This document shows, in pieces, positions 10,093-19,697 of a stretch of DNA of 64,000 nucleotides. Position numbers and translations under genes: made by a program. The notes under the pieces are model-generated. The model did no database searches. It had not been told where the DNA came from and was given only the letters and a program-made list of their open reading frames with translations. This DNA comes from Rhizobium tibeticum (GTDB taxonomy: Bacteria; Pseudomonadota; Alphaproteobacteria; Rhizobiales; Rhizobiaceae): positions 124,001-188,000 of the forward strand of contig NZ_FOCV01000003.1 of assembly GCF_900110205.1 (NCBI RefSeq), given 5' to 3'. The stretch's first letter is position 1. Each line of letters opens with the position of its first letter.

Positions 10093-12180
10093 TCAGGCGT
10101 CGCTGCCGGACAGTTCTTCGAAGGTCGCAAGTCCCTTCTTCACCAGCATTGCATCCGGGCTCGGCAGCTTGCCGCGGAAGGCCTTGTAGGCATCCTCGGG
10201 ATCGACGGCGCCACCGACGGAATAGATGTTGTCCTTCAGCCTGGCTGCCATTTCCCGGTTGAACGCGTCGCCCGTCTCCTCGAAGGCGGCGAAGGCGTCC
10301 GCATCAAGCACCTCGGACCACATATAGGAATAGTAACCGGCCGAATAACCGCCGGAGAAGATGTGCTGGAAGTGCGGCGAGGCGTGACGCATGACGATCG
10401 ATTTCGGCATGCCGAGCTCCGAGAGCACCCCGGCCTGCACCGCCATCGGGTCCTCGACCTTGTCGCGCGTGTGGAACGCCATGTCGACAAGCGCGGAGGA
10501 GGTAAACTCGACCGTATTGAAGCCGGAATTGAAAGTGCGGGCCGCCAGAACCTTGTCCAAAAGCGCCTGTGGCATCGGCTCGCCGGTTTCGAAATGCACC
10601 GCATACTGCTTAAGGATCGCTGGCACCGTCAGCCAGTGCTCGTAAAGCTGCGACGGCAATTCAACGAAATCGCGCGAGACGCCCGTGCCGGAGACCGAGG
10701 GATAGGTGACGTTCGAGAGCATTCCATGGAGCGCATGGCCGAATTCGTGGAACAGCGTGCGCGCATCGTCGAGCGACAGAAGCGCAGGCTTGCCTTCGGC
10801 AGGCTTGGCGAAATTACAGACATTGTAGATGATCGGCAGCTCGCCCTGTCGCCCGTCCTTCAGCGGCAGCTTGTGCTGCGACTGGAACGAGCTCATCCAA
10901 GCGCCGGAGCGCTTCGAGCTGCGAGCGAAATAATCGCCAAGGAAGAGCGCCACCAGCGTGTCCTCTCGGTCGCGGATCTCGAAAACGCGAACATCGGGAT
11001 GATAGGCGGGAATGCCTTTCTTCTCGAGGGCGCGAATGCCAAACAGCCGGCCGGCGACGTCGAAGCAGGCATCGATGATCTTCTCGAGCTGGAGATAAGG
11101 CTTCAACTCGGCTTCGGAGAATTTGAACCGCTGTGCGCGGATCTTTTCAGCATAGTGCCGCCAGTCCCAGGGCATGACCGCATGGTTCTTGCCCTCTGCG
11201 GCGATCAGCTTGGCGATGTCGGCCTCTTCTTCGCCCGCCCGCTTGACAGCTTTCGCCCACACCTCTCGAAGTAGGTGGTTCACCGCATCGGGCGTCTTCG
11301 CCATCGTGTTGTCGAGCTTCAGCTCCGCGAAGTTACCATAGCCGAGGAGCTTCGCCACCTCGTCGCGAAGCGCAAGCGTATCGCGGATGATGCCGCGATT
11401 GTCCGTCACACCATCGTTCTCGCCGCGCGCTACCCAAGCCTCGAAGGCCTGCTCACGCAGATCGCGCCGCTCGGAGAAGGTGAGAAACGGTTCGATGATC
11501 GAGCGCGACAGCGTCACGGCAAATTTGCCCTCTTCGCCTCGCTCGCGTGCCGCAGCCGCCATCGCATCCTTCAAGAATTCGGGAATGCCGTCGAGAGCGG
11601 CGCCATCGGACAGGATCAGCGCCCAGTTCTTTTCATCGGCAAGCACGTTCTGCCCGAACTGGGTGCCGAGGCCGGCGAGCTTTTCGTTGATGCCCGCAAG
11701 CTTCTCCTGCTCGGGTTTCGGCAGCTTCGCGCCAGACTTGACGAAACCCTTCCAGTGCCGCTCCAGCACCCGCGTCTGCTCCAGCGACAGACCAAGGCTT
11801 TCGCGCGCTTCCCACAGGGTATCGATGCGGGTAAAGAGCGCTGCATTCATGCCGATCTTGGAGTAGTGACGCGACATCTTCGGCGAAATGTCCCGCTCCA
11901 GTGTTTGGATTGTGTCGTTGGTGTGAGCGCCTGCCCGGTTCCAGAACAGCGCGGATACGCGCGACAGCTGATCGCCTGCAATCTCCAGAGCAACGACCGT
12001 GTTCTCGAATGTCGGCGCTTCCGGATTTCCGGCGATCTCATCGATCTCCTTCTCGTGTGCGGCGAGTGCGGTATCGAAAGCGGAAGCGAAGTCACCGTCG
12101 TTGAGCGCATCGAACCGAGGCAGGCCGTGAAGGCCGTCCCATTCGAAGAGTGCCGGATTGAATTCTGGTGTGGAAGGCAT
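10093..12180 (-). CDS. dcp: Peptidyl-dipeptidase Dcp (M3 family metallopeptidase)
   Basis: 695 residues. The zinc motif H-E-F-G-H within L-F-H-E-F-G-H-A-L-H-G-M, with the downstream glutamate of the third ligand region, places it in family M3. The length and the N-terminal F-x-P-A-L-F-E-W style fit Dcp/oligopeptidase A enzymes, which remove C-terminal dipeptides or cleave oligopeptides in the cytoplasm. There is no signal peptide. The ATG at 12180 has AAAGGA upstream. Dcp versus oligopeptidase A (prlC) cannot be fully separated by eye. It is a single-gene unit with its own terminator. Confidence 0.92.
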   Translation of the reverse strand: MPSTPEFNPALFEWDGLHGLPRFDALNDGDFASAFDTALAAHEKEIDEIAGNPEAPTFENTVVALEIAGDQLSRVSALFWNRAGAHTNDTIQTLERDISPKMSRHYSKIGMNAALFTRIDTLWEARESLGLSLEQTRVLERHWKGFVKSGAKLPKPEQEKLAGINEKLAGLGTQFGQNVLADEKNWALILSDGAALDGIPEFLKDAMAAAARERGEEGKFAVTLSRSIIEPFLTFSERRDLREQAFEAWVARGENDGVTDNRGIIRDTLALRDEVAKLLGYGNFAELKLDNTMAKTPDAVNHLLREVWAKAVKRAGEEEADIAKLIAAEGKNHAVMPWDWRHYAEKIRAQRFKFSEAELKPYLQLEKIIDACFDVAGRLFGIRALEKKGIPAYHPDVRVFEIRDREDTLVALFLGDYFARSSKRSGAWMSSFQSQHKLPLKDGRQGELPIIYNVCNFAKPAEGKPALLSLDDARTLFHEFGHALHGMLSNVTYPSVSGTGVSRDFVELPSQLYEHWLTVPAILKQYAVHFETGEPMPQALLDKVLAARTFNSGFNTVEFTSSALVDMAFHTRDKVEDPMAVQAGVLSELGMPKSIVMRHASPHFQHIFSGGYSAGYYSYMWSEVLDADAFAAFEETGDAFNREMAARLKDNIYSVGGAVDPEDAYKAFRGKLPSPDAMLVKKGLATFEELSGSDA

Positions 12181-12392
12181 GCGGACATCCTTTGTGGCAG
12201 GCAACTGAAGAGGCAATATAGGGATGCCCGTACGCAATTGGTATTGCCGATCGGACGCTCTTTCCGCCGCCCGACTGTGAAAAGTTCACGGCAAGAAATG
12301 ATGCATGAGAATTGACTAATCGTTAACGATTGACGCGGCTTCGGCGCGCGCGATAGCTTTGCTCGTCATCTTCTTGCAATTGGATATGGGCC

Positions 12393-12824
12393 ATGGAAAT
12401 CCTTTCTGTGCGGTCTTCGCCGAATTTCCTTTTCAGAAGAAATTCCGATAATTCTAATAGTTACAATGAATTAGAAGCCAAAATCGGCACAACTGCGAAG
12501 CCTTCGACGGCATTCCACATTGATGAAACTGGCGGCGATACGCCGGATTTCTCAGCGATCAGCGCCAGCGAACTGCGCCACTATGCAAGGCAGAGCTTCG
12601 ATGCGGGCGCGATCAATCAGGATACATTCGCCGCCATCTCCGAACCGCTGCCGATGCGAGCGATCGACCCAGCCGGCAACATCCTCGACCTCTCCGATAT
12701 CACCGATGCGACGACCTTCAATTTCCGGGACTACTACAAAGACCAGCTGCAGATCGCGACGTCGATCGGCGACCCGGAAACGGTGGCGACGCTAAATTCG
12801 GTCGTCAATTTCCTCGACGTCTGA
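12393..12824 (+). CDS. Hypothetical protein
   Basis: 143 residues, not recognised. The first 40 codons are AT-rich, with many Ser and Asn residues; from about residue 50 the composition becomes ordinary and the protein acidic and probably helical, with an S-A-S-E-L-R-H-Y-A-R motif. There is no signal peptide, membrane segment or cysteine cluster. The composition break suggests a recently extended or weakly constrained N-terminus. It ends 2 bases before the stop of the LysE-family gene on the other strand. Intact codon structure and GC-rich third positions in the second half support a real gene. Confidence 0.6.
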   Translation: MEILSVRSSPNFLFRRNSDNSNSYNELEAKIGTTAKPSTAFHIDETGGDTPDFSAISASELRHYARQSFDAGAINQDTFAAISEPLPMRAIDPAGNILDLSDITDATTFNFRDYYKDQLQIATSIGDPETVATLNSVVNFLDV

Positions 12825-12826
12825 TC

Positions 12827-13468
12827 TCAGGCTTTCCGCCACCCGAGCAGGCCCGGTGTCGCGTGCCAGAGCGCCTGCGCTGCGAAACCCATGAACAAGA
12901 CACCGGAGCAGCGGACGATCAGCCGCTCGTGCGAGCGATAGAACCGCCGCACCGTGCCGGCGCCAATGATCGTGATCAGGATCATATCGGCGACAATGAA
13001 GCCCAGAAACGAAACCGCAAGCAGGACCGGCAACGTGTGAAACTGCAACGCGCTCGCCGAGCCGGCAACGAGAGCCGTGAACGTTGCGAGCGCCACGGGA
13101 TACCCTTTCGGGTTGGTGACGCCGAAGATCAGGCCACGGCGGAACGGCCGTTCGACGACCATCAAAGCCTGTCCGTCTCCTTTCGGCTTTGCCCTCACAG
13201 CATTCCAGCCGATCCAGGCAAGATAGAAGCCACAGAGAAGACCGAGCGCGTCGAAGACAAAGGTCCCGATCGTCTTTGCGCCGATGATTGCAATCAGCGC
13301 CAGTGACGCCCACAGCAGATCACCGACCAGATGGCCGCCGACGAACAGCGCGCCGGCGCGACGTCCCTGCCCCGCACCGATGCCAAGCAGGGCGAGGAAC
13401 GCCGGACCGGGAATGAGCACATAAAGAAGGGCAGCCAGAAAGGCTCCTGCAAGCAACGATTGGGTCAT
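12827..13468 (-). CDS. LysE/RhtB-family amino-acid exporter
   Basis: 213 residues with about six hydrophobic segments. The N-terminal helix contains the family signature I-P-G-P-A-F, and the middle holds N-P-K-G-Y-P, the conserved re-entrant Asn-Pro-Lys. LysE/RhtB proteins export amino acids or homoserine-type compounds across the inner membrane; the substrate is not predictable. The ATG at 13468 has GGAG about 10 bases upstream. The next gene, a Bcr/CflA-type exporter, is divergent with about 140 bases between starts, so they may share a control region. Confidence 0.88.
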   Translation of the reverse strand: MTQSLLAGAFLAALLYVLIPGPAFLALLGIGAGQGRRAGALFVGGHLVGDLLWASLALIAIIGAKTIGTFVFDALGLLCGFYLAWIGWNAVRAKPKGDGQALMVVERPFRRGLIFGVTNPKGYPVALATFTALVAGSASALQFHTLPVLLAVSFLGFIVADMILITIIGAGTVRRFYRSHERLIVRCSGVLFMGFAAQALWHATPGLLGWRKA

Positions 13469-13611
13469 CGAAAGAACTCCGGAAGGAACCACTGCAGCTT
13501 ATGCGCCAATCCAAACCCGTCAAGCGATGATGGCGACCCATAAGATTTTTGAATTGCCGGATCACGCAGCTTGCGACAGAAGGAAGGGGTCGCCCTTTGG
13601 CGGCTTCTCAC

Positions 13612-14856
13612 ATGCCATCAAGACCGAGTACCCCTATGCCCCCATTCCGGATGAGCGAACGGCGAACCAGCATGCTCGGCGCGCTTCTCGCAACAATCGG
13701 CCCGATCTCGATGTCGATCTATACGCCTGCGATGCCCGAGCTCGTGCAGGCGTTCCGGACGTCCGACTCGGCAATCAAGATGACGCTCTCCGTCTATTTC
13801 GCCGGTTTCTCGTTTGCGCAATTGCTTGCAGGCCCGCTCTCGGACGCTTTCGGGCGGCGCGCGGCGACGCTCCTCTTCATCGGCATCTATGTCGCCGGTA
13901 GCCTGCTTGCCGCCTTTGCGCCTGGCATCGAATGGTTGCTCGCCGGCCGTCTCATCCAGGGCATCGGCGCCTCCGTCGGGATCACGGTCGCCCGCGCCAT
14001 CGTGCGCGACCAGTTCACCGGAACCGAAGCCTCCCGTATCATGAACCTGATCGGGATCATGATCGCCATTGGGCCGGCCGCGGCACCGACAGTCGGCGGT
14101 TTGGCGCTTGCCGCCTTCGGCTGGCAGTCCGTCTTCTTCCTTCTGATCGGTTTCGGTCTGCTGATCTGCCTTTCGGTGATCGTCTTCATGCGCGAAACCA
14201 GCGTGCCCGATCGCCGCCGTGCCCTACCCGGACCGCTTCTGGCCGCTTATGCCGAGCTTGCACGTGAAAGCCGTTTCGTCTCCGCCTCGCTTGTGCTCGG
14301 CGGCTCGATCGGTGCCCTCTATGCACAGGCGACGCTGCTCCCGTTCATCCTCATCAAGGTCGTCGGTCTCTCGCCTGCAGCCTTCGGCCTCGGAATGCTG
14401 CTACAGTCCGGCTCCTACTTCCTGGGCTCCGTCTGCCTGCGTTATGCGGCGCCGCGCTTGGGCGGCGACGGTTCCGTGCGCGTCGGGCTCGGGCTGCTCG
14501 GGTTCGCGGGCATCATGATTGCGCTCTCCGTCCACTTCGTGACGCCCACCTATCTCTCGATCATGGGGCCGATCGCGTTCCTGGCCTTCGGACTTGCCTT
14601 GCTGACGCCGCACATGACAACCTCGGGCCTCTACCCCTTCCCGCATATTGCCGGCTCGGCGTCCGCAATGATGGGCTTCATCCAGATGGGTGGCGGCTTT
14701 GCAGGCGGCGTCGCGGGTTCGTTGATCGGCATGTCGCTTCTGGCGTTCGGAACCGTGATCCCGACCATGGCACTGATCTCAATCGCGAGGTACGTCTGGT
14801 TCGTCCGCGCCTCACGGCGCGCTGCAAAGGTTTCCCACGCCACGATTGGCGCATGA
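13612..14856 (+). CDS. MFS drug exporter, Bcr/CflA type
   Basis: About 414 residues with 12 hydrophobic segments. The A-G-P-L-S-D-A-F-G-R-R loop is the MFS motif A, and helix 1 carries S-I-Y-T-P-A-M-P-E-L, typical of Bcr/CflA-like proton-driven multidrug exporters (bicyclomycin, chloramphenicol and others). The start is uncertain among ATGs at 13612, 13636 and 13651; the first was kept because none has a clearly better ribosome-binding site. It ends at a hairpin shared with argG. Confidence 0.87.
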   Translation: MPSRPSTPMPPFRMSERRTSMLGALLATIGPISMSIYTPAMPELVQAFRTSDSAIKMTLSVYFAGFSFAQLLAGPLSDAFGRRAATLLFIGIYVAGSLLAAFAPGIEWLLAGRLIQGIGASVGITVARAIVRDQFTGTEASRIMNLIGIMIAIGPAAAPTVGGLALAAFGWQSVFFLLIGFGLLICLSVIVFMRETSVPDRRRALPGPLLAAYAELARESRFVSASLVLGGSIGALYAQATLLPFILIKVVGLSPAAFGLGMLLQSGSYFLGSVCLRYAAPRLGGDGSVRVGLGLLGFAGIMIALSVHFVTPTYLSIMGPIAFLAFGLALLTPHMTTSGLYPFPHIAGSASAMMGFIQMGGGFAGGVAGSLIGMSLLAFGTVIPTMALISIARYVWFVRASRRAAKVSHATIGA

Positions 14857-14881
14857 AAAGGCCCGCACGAGGCGGGCCTTT
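14857..14881. terminator. Bidirectional terminator between MFS exporter and argG
   Basis: AAAGGCCCGC (14857-14866) pairs with GCGGGCCTTT (14872-14881) across a 5-base loop. It begins at the exporter stop and lies 23 bases past the argG stop on the other strand, so it can serve both. Confidence 0.8.
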
Positions 14882-14904
14882 GATCTCTATCGGGCTGTTC
14901 TCGC

Positions 14905-16128
14905 TTACTTCGAGATATTGCGCTTTGCGAGCGTGCGCAGACGCAGTGCGTTGAGCTTGATGAAGCCGGCGGCATCCTTCTGGTCGTAGGCGCCCTGGTC
15001 GTCTTCGAAGGTGACGAGCTTGTCGGAGTAGAGCGACTTCGGGCTCTCGCGGCCGATGACCATGACATTGCCCTTGTAGAGCTTCAGCGTCACTTCGCCT
15101 TCGACATGCTCCTGGCTCTTGTCGATCAACGCCTGCAGCATCTCGCGCTCCGGCGAGAACCAGAAGCCGTAATAGATCAGCTCGGCGTAACGCGGCATCA
15201 GCTCATCCTTGAGGTGCGCGGCACCGCGGTCGAGCGTGATGGATTCGATTGCGCGATGCGCGGCAAGCAGGATCGTGCCCCCGGGCGTTTCGTAAACGCC
15301 GCGCGACTTCATGCCGACGAAGCGGTTTTCCACGAGGTCGAGACGTCCGATGCCGTTGTCGCGGCCGTAACTGTTAAGGGTTGCAAGCAGCGTCGCCGGG
15401 CTCATGCGAACGCCGTTGATCGAAACAGCATCGCCCTTCTCGAAACCCACCTTGATGATCGTTGCCTTATCAGGAGCGGCTTCCGGCGAAATCGTGCGCA
15501 TATGCACGTATTCAGGAGCTTCCTGCGCCGGATCTTCCAGAACCTTGCCTTCGGACGAGGAGTGCAGCAGGTTGGCGTCGACGGAGAACGGCGCCTCTCC
15601 CTTCTTGTCCTTGGCGACCGGGATCTGATGCTGCTCAGCGAATGCCAGGAGATCGGTACGGCTCTTGAAGGCCCAGTCACGCCACGGCGCGATGATCTTG
15701 ATATCCGGGTTCAGCGCATAGGCGGAGAGCTCGAAACGAACCTGGTCGTTGCCCTTGCCGGTTGCGCCGTGCGCGATCGCATCGGCGCCGGTCTTGCGGG
15801 CAATGTCGATCAGGTGCTTGGAGATCAGCGGACGCGCAATCGACGTACCGAGCAGATAGACGCCCTCATAGACGGCATTGGCACGGAACATCGGGAAGAC
15901 GAAGTCTTTCACGAACTCTTCGCGCACGTCCTCGATGTAGATTTCCTTGATGCCGAGCATCTCGGCCTTCTTGCGCGCCGGCTCCAGCTCTTCGCCCTGG
16001 CCGAGATCGGCCGTGAAGGTCACGACTTCGGCGCCGAGCTCCGTCTGCAGCCACTTCAGGATGATCGAGGTATCGAGGCCGCCGGAATAGGCGAGCACGA
16101 CTTTCTTCACGTCTTTCTTAGATGCCAT
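14905..16128 (-). CDS. argG: Argininosuccinate synthase
   Basis: 407 residues, the standard length. The enzyme joins citrulline and aspartate with ATP in the penultimate step of arginine synthesis. The N-terminal PP-loop A-Y-S-G-G-L-D-T-S binds [13 protein letters not shown] and S-V-D-A-N-L are further signatures. The ATG at 16128 (M-A-S-K-K-D-V-K-K) is the family start. The frame stays open upstream to 16791, but that stretch lies antisense to the dehydrogenase gene and is rejected. It is monocistronic, as usual in rhizobia. Confidence 0.97.
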   Translation of the reverse strand: MASKKDVKKVVLAYSGGLDTSIILKWLQTELGAEVVTFTADLGQGEELEPARKKAEMLGIKEIYIEDVREEFVKDFVFPMFRANAVYEGVYLLGTSIARPLISKHLIDIARKTGADAIAHGATGKGNDQVRFELSAYALNPDIKIIAPWRDWAFKSRTDLLAFAEQHQIPVAKDKKGEAPFSVDANLLHSSSEGKVLEDPAQEAPEYVHMRTISPEAAPDKATIIKVGFEKGDAVSINGVRMSPATLLATLNSYGRDNGIGRLDLVENRFVGMKSRGVYETPGGTILLAAHRAIESITLDRGAAHLKDELMPRYAELIYYGFWFSPEREMLQALIDKSQEHVEGEVTLKLYKGNVMVIGRESPKSLYSDKLVTFEDDQGAYDQKDAAGFIKLNALRLRTLAKRNISK

Positions 16129-16315
16129 GATGATGAGGTCCGTTGCAAAGGGGCAGCGGCAAACCCGCCAAGCCCGGTATGGCTGGGCACTTTTAGCGAG
16201 ATTGACGCACGACGCAAGGGCAACGGCGACCATAGACGGCGCGGATAATGTTTGACAGGCCGAAAGCGCAACCCATATCTGCCAGCGTCCTGACAATGCT
16301 GAGGAGAGGCTGGCC

Positions 16316-17170
16316 GTGACAAGAATCCAAGACATCATCAAGAAATCCAATGTTGCCGTCATCACCGGCGGAGCCTCCGGAATCGGGCTTGCCGCGGCAA
16401 AGCACTTTGCCCGAGCCGGCATGAGCGTCGCCATTGCCGATCTCGGCGGCGAACGGCTGGCAGAGGCCGCCAAGCAGCTGAAATCGATCTCTGGAGAGGA
16501 GCACGTGCTGGCTGTTGAAACCGACGTTGCGCAGAAGGACTCGCTGGACGCGCTCGAACGGACCGTGATCCAGCGCTTCGGCCGCGTGCATATTCTTATG
16601 AACAATGCCGGCATCGGCCCCGAGACGTCGATGTTCAGCGCCCAGGCCGATTGGGACAGCATCCTTGGCGTCAACCTGCTTGGCGTCGTCAACGGAACGC
16701 GCACCTTCGGCCAGCACATGCTCTCGCACGGCGAACCGGGCCTTATCATCAACACCGGTTCGAAGCAGGGCATCACCACCCCGCCCGGCAATCCGGCCTA
16801 CAATGTTTCGAAGGCCGGCGTGAAGGTGTTCACCGAAGCACTGGAGCACGAATTGCGAAACACAGAGGGCTCGAGGATCTCTGCCCACCTGTTAATCCCC
16901 GGCTTCGTCTTCACCGGCCTGACAAAGGGCGATCGTGCCGAAAAGCCGGCCTCCGCCTGGACGCCGGAACAGACCGTCGACTTCATGATCGAAAGCCTGG
17001 AACGCGGCGACTTCTACATCCTCTGCCCCGACAACGACGTCGCCCGCTCGGTGGACGAACGCCGCATGGCCTGGGCGATGGGCGACATCATCGAGAACCG
17101 TCCGCCGCTGTCGCGCTGGCACAAGGACTATGCCGACAAGTTCAAGGCCTACCTCGAACGCAAGGAATAG
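16316..17170 (+). CDS. Short-chain dehydrogenase/reductase
   Basis: 284 residues with a Rossmann fold. The nucleotide-binding motif T-G-G-A-S-G-I-G is at residues 17-24, N-N-A-G follows, and the catalytic Tyr and Lys are in Y-N-V-S-K. An acidic residue after beta-2 (A-D-L-G-G) suggests preference for NAD over NADP. The substrate is unknown. The start is a GTG at 16316 preceded by GAGGAGAGG, so the non-ATG start is well supported. The gene is divergent from argG. Confidence 0.9.
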   Translation: MTRIQDIIKKSNVAVITGGASGIGLAAAKHFARAGMSVAIADLGGERLAEAAKQLKSISGEEHVLAVETDVAQKDSLDALERTVIQRFGRVHILMNNAGIGPETSMFSAQADWDSILGVNLLGVVNGTRTFGQHMLSHGEPGLIINTGSKQGITTPPGNPAYNVSKAGVKVFTEALEHELRNTEGSRISAHLLIPGFVFTGLTKGDRAEKPASAWTPEQTVDFMIESLERGDFYILCPDNDVARSVDERRMAWAMGDIIENRPPLSRWHKDYADKFKAYLERKE

Positions 17171-17251
17171 GTCGCATTAGAAGGTTTGATTAGACATTTT
17201 CTGAAAGCCGGATATGACGGCAAAGCTTTCATCCGGCTTTCGGAGTGTACC

Positions 17252-17893
17252 ATGGACTTCCTGCCCAGCTTTCCGACGCTTCTCGCCTTTGCCGCTGCGA
17301 CCCTTCTGCTTGCGGCGACACCCGGCCCCGATATGACCCTGTCCATCAGCCGGGCGCTGGCGCAGGGCAAGAAGGCGGCGTTGTTCGTCGTTCTCGGCAC
17401 GAGCCTTGGCATCGTCGTTCACACCATGCTGGTCGCCTTCGGCGTTTCGGCCTTGATCACCGCATCGCCCACGGCCTTCCTGATCCTGAAGACAGGCGGT
17501 GCAGCCTATCTGCTCTGGCTTGCCGTCCAGGCGATCCGGTACGGCTCGAAGTTTTCGGTCAACAAGGTGGAAGCATCAAAGGGCACGCCGCTTGCCAACA
17601 TCTCCTCGGGCTTCTGGGTCAACCTGTTGAACCCGAAGGTTATCATCTTCTTCATGACGTTCTTGCCGCAGTTCGTCAGCGCCGGCGACCCGACAGTGAC
17701 GCAGAAGCTTTTGTTTCTCGGGTTCTGCTTCATCGTCATCGGCATGCCGGTGAATGCTGCCGTCGTCTTCGCGGCCGACTGGCTTGCCGGCTGGCTGCAG
17801 AACAACAAGAAGGTTCTGCGCGGCATGGATTTTACCTTCGCCGGCGTGTTCTCGGTTTTCGCGGCAAAGATCCTGCTGACGCAGGCGCGCTAA
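17252..17893 (+). CDS. LysE/RhtB-family amino-acid exporter (second copy)
   Basis: 213 residues with six hydrophobic segments, T-P-G-P-D-M in helix 1 and N-L-L-N-P-K in the centre, both hallmarks of the LysE/RhtB family. It is a different paralogue from the one at 12827-13468, with divergent loops. The ATG at 17252 has CGGAG 7 bases upstream. It converges on the ABC ATPase gene with 12 bases between stops. The exported amino acid cannot be told from the sequence. Confidence 0.88.
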   Translation: MDFLPSFPTLLAFAAATLLLAATPGPDMTLSISRALAQGKKAALFVVLGTSLGIVVHTMLVAFGVSALITASPTAFLILKTGGAAYLLWLAVQAIRYGSKFSVNKVEASKGTPLANISSGFWVNLLNPKVIIFFMTFLPQFVSAGDPTVTQKLLFLGFCFIVIGMPVNAAVVFAADWLAGWLQNNKKVLRGMDFTFAGVFSVFAAKILLTQAR

Positions 17894-17905
17894 GCGCCCT
17901 ACGGC

Positions 17906-18700
17906 TCAACCGATCAGCAGCGCGTCGTCATCCAAGGTCTGGCCGCGCATTTTGCGGAACATGGCGATCAGGTCTTCGACCTGCAGCGTCTTGCGGCTGT
18001 CACCGCTGACGTCGAGAACGATCTCCCCACCATGCAACATGATCGTGCGGTGCCCATAATCGAGCGCCTGGCGCATGGAGTGTGTGACCATCAGCGTCGT
18101 TAGTTTGCGTTCCGAGACAATCTTCTGCGTGAGGCCCATGACGAATTCGGCCATGCCAGGATCAAGCGCCGCCGTATGCTCGTCGAGCAGCAGCACTTCG
18201 GAGCCGGCAAGTGTCGCCATGACCAGCGACACCGCCTGCCGCTGACCGCCGGAAAGCAAGTCCATGCGGTCCTTCATCCGGTTTTCGAGGCCGAGGTTGA
18301 GCTCGGCAATGCGATCACGGAAATGCTCGCGGCGCTGCGGTCCGAGCGCCGAGACAGGGCCGCGCCGCTCACCGCGACGGGCCGCCAGCGCAAGGTTCTC
18401 CTCAATCGAAAGCGAGCCGTAGCTTCCCGTTAGCGGATCCTGGAAGACGCGGGCGACGAGGCCGGCGCGGGCCGCCGTGGATTTGCGCGTGACATCGGCG
18501 TGGCCAATCAGAACCTGGCCTTCGCTGGCAAGCACATCGCCGGCCAGAACGCCAAGCAGCGTCGACTTGCCGGCTCCGTTCGAACCGATGACAGTGACGA
18601 ACGAACCTTCTTCGATGGTAAGGCTAACGCCGTTCAGTGCCTGCTTCTGCAGCGGCGTCCCCTTGCCGAAGATGACCTTGATTTCCTTGAGGGTTATCAT
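17906..18700 (-). CDS. ABC transporter ATP-binding protein (TrpXYZ-like class)
   Basis: 264 residues. Walker A G-S-N-G-A-G-K-S-T, the signature L-S-G-G-Q-R-Q, Walker B L-L-L-D-E-H-T-A-A-L-D and the switch histidine (V-T-H-S-M) are intact. The family (COG1101) accompanies COG4120 permeases and COG2984 binding proteins. In Firmicutes such systems include a tryptophan/tyrosine transporter, but in proteobacteria the ligand is usually unknown. Third gene of a minus-strand operon; its ATG overlaps the permease stop by 4 bases (ATGA). Confidence 0.92.
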   Translation of the reverse strand: MITLKEIKVIFGKGTPLQKQALNGVSLTIEEGSFVTVIGSNGAGKSTLLGVLAGDVLASEGQVLIGHADVTRKSTAARAGLVARVFQDPLTGSYGSLSIEENLALAARRGERRGPVSALGPQRREHFRDRIAELNLGLENRMKDRMDLLSGGQRQAVSLVMATLAGSEVLLLDEHTAALDPGMAEFVMGLTQKIVSERKLTTLMVTHSMRQALDYGHRTIMLHGGEIVLDVSGDSRKTLQVEDLIAMFRKMRGQTLDDDALLIG

Positions 18701-19578
18701 GACGCGGCGCCTCCGCGGCGAAGGCGGGGAAGAATGAGCGCAACAGTAACCAGGACGGCCGTCACGAAATTGAGGTCGGATGCCTGCAGCCCGATGACAT
18801 CGGTCGAGAGCGCCAGCTGGATCGCGATGCGGTAGAGGATCGAGCCTAGGACGCAGCCGATCAGCGCGATCAGCAGACCCCGCCGGCCGAGCAGCGTTTC
18901 GCCGATGATGACCGCCGCAAGACCGACGACGATCGTTCCGACACCCGAGGTGACGTCGGCAAAGCCATTCGTCTGCGCAAACAACGCACCGCCGAGGGCG
19001 ACCAACGCATTCGAGATCGCCATGCCGAGATAGATCTGGCGGCTGGTATCGACGCCCTGCGCGCGGGCCATGCGGGCATTCGCACCCGTCGCGCGCATCG
19101 CCAGACCCGAGTCGCTCTCGAGGAAGCGCCAGACGAGGACGACGGCGACAACGACGAGGACGCCGACGAACAGCGGTCGAGCGTAGAAATCACGCAGCCC
19201 ATGACCGAAGAACGGGCTGATCATCGTATCCGCGTTGATCAGCGCGACGTTCGGCTTGCCCATGACGCGCAGATTGACGGAGAAGAGCGCGATCATCGTC
19301 AGGATCGAGGCCAGCAGATTGAGGATCTTGAACCGTACGTTGAGCATCGCCGTGACGAGACCCGCCGCAGCACCAGCGACCATGGCAACGAGAGCAGCAA
19401 GCCAGGCGTTGACGCCGGCGACAATCAGCACCGCTGTCACGGCAGCACCCAACGGGAAGGAGCCGTCGACGGTCAGATCCGGAAAATCTAGCACCCGAAA
19501 TGCGAGGTATACGCCGAGCGCTACGAAGGCATAGACCAACCCCAGCTCCACGGCTCCCCAGAATGCGATCTGACTCAA
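18697..19578 (-). CDS. ABC transporter permease (TrpXYZ-like class)
   Basis: 293 residues with about eight hydrophobic segments, in the branched-chain-amino-acid-permease-like fold of COG4120. The motif D-F-P-D-L-T-V-D-G-S-F near residue 31 and the R-A-T-G-A-N segment, a putative contact with the ATPase, are typical. The start codon is TTG at 19578, supported by AGGAG 6 bases upstream. It lies between the binding protein and the ATPase genes and is separated from the former by a strong hairpin. Confidence 0.9.
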   Translation of the reverse strand: MSQIAFWGAVELGLVYAFVALGVYLAFRVLDFPDLTVDGSFPLGAAVTAVLIVAGVNAWLAALVAMVAGAAAGLVTAMLNVRFKILNLLASILTMIALFSVNLRVMGKPNVALINADTMISPFFGHGLRDFYARPLFVGVLVVVAVVLVWRFLESDSGLAMRATGANARMARAQGVDTSRQIYLGMAISNALVALGGALFAQTNGFADVTSGVGTIVVGLAAVIIGETLLGRRGLLIALIGCVLGSILYRIAIQLALSTDVIGLQASDLNFVTAVLVTVALILPRLRRGGAAS

Positions 19579-19639
19579 GGCTCCTGCCCTTTCTTCTGAC
19601 CTGTCGCGCCTCTCAGCGGACCCAAGCTTCTAATACCAT

Positions 19640-19670
19640 CAGCCGCCCCCGCATAAAACGGGAGCGGCTG
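19640..19670 (-). promoter_or_regulatory. Intercistronic hairpin between binding-protein and permease genes
   Basis: A 12-position stem (19640-19651 with 19659-19670, one mismatch) closes a 7-base A-rich loop. On the minus strand no T-run follows, so it looks more like an mRNA-stabilising or partially terminating structure than a full terminator. Such stems often raise binding-protein expression over that of the membrane components. Confidence 0.6.
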
Positions 19671-19697
19671 GATGGTTGGTTCTGAAATCGACTTCGA

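Noticed and set aside
10033..12315. Two long plus-strand frames opposite dcp
   Set aside because: They are antisense to a full-length M3 peptidase with an intact zinc motif and show no domain of their own.
16129..16791. In-frame N-terminal extension of argG by about 220 codons
   Set aside because: It lies antisense to the dehydrogenase gene, and ArgG has its normal start at 16128.
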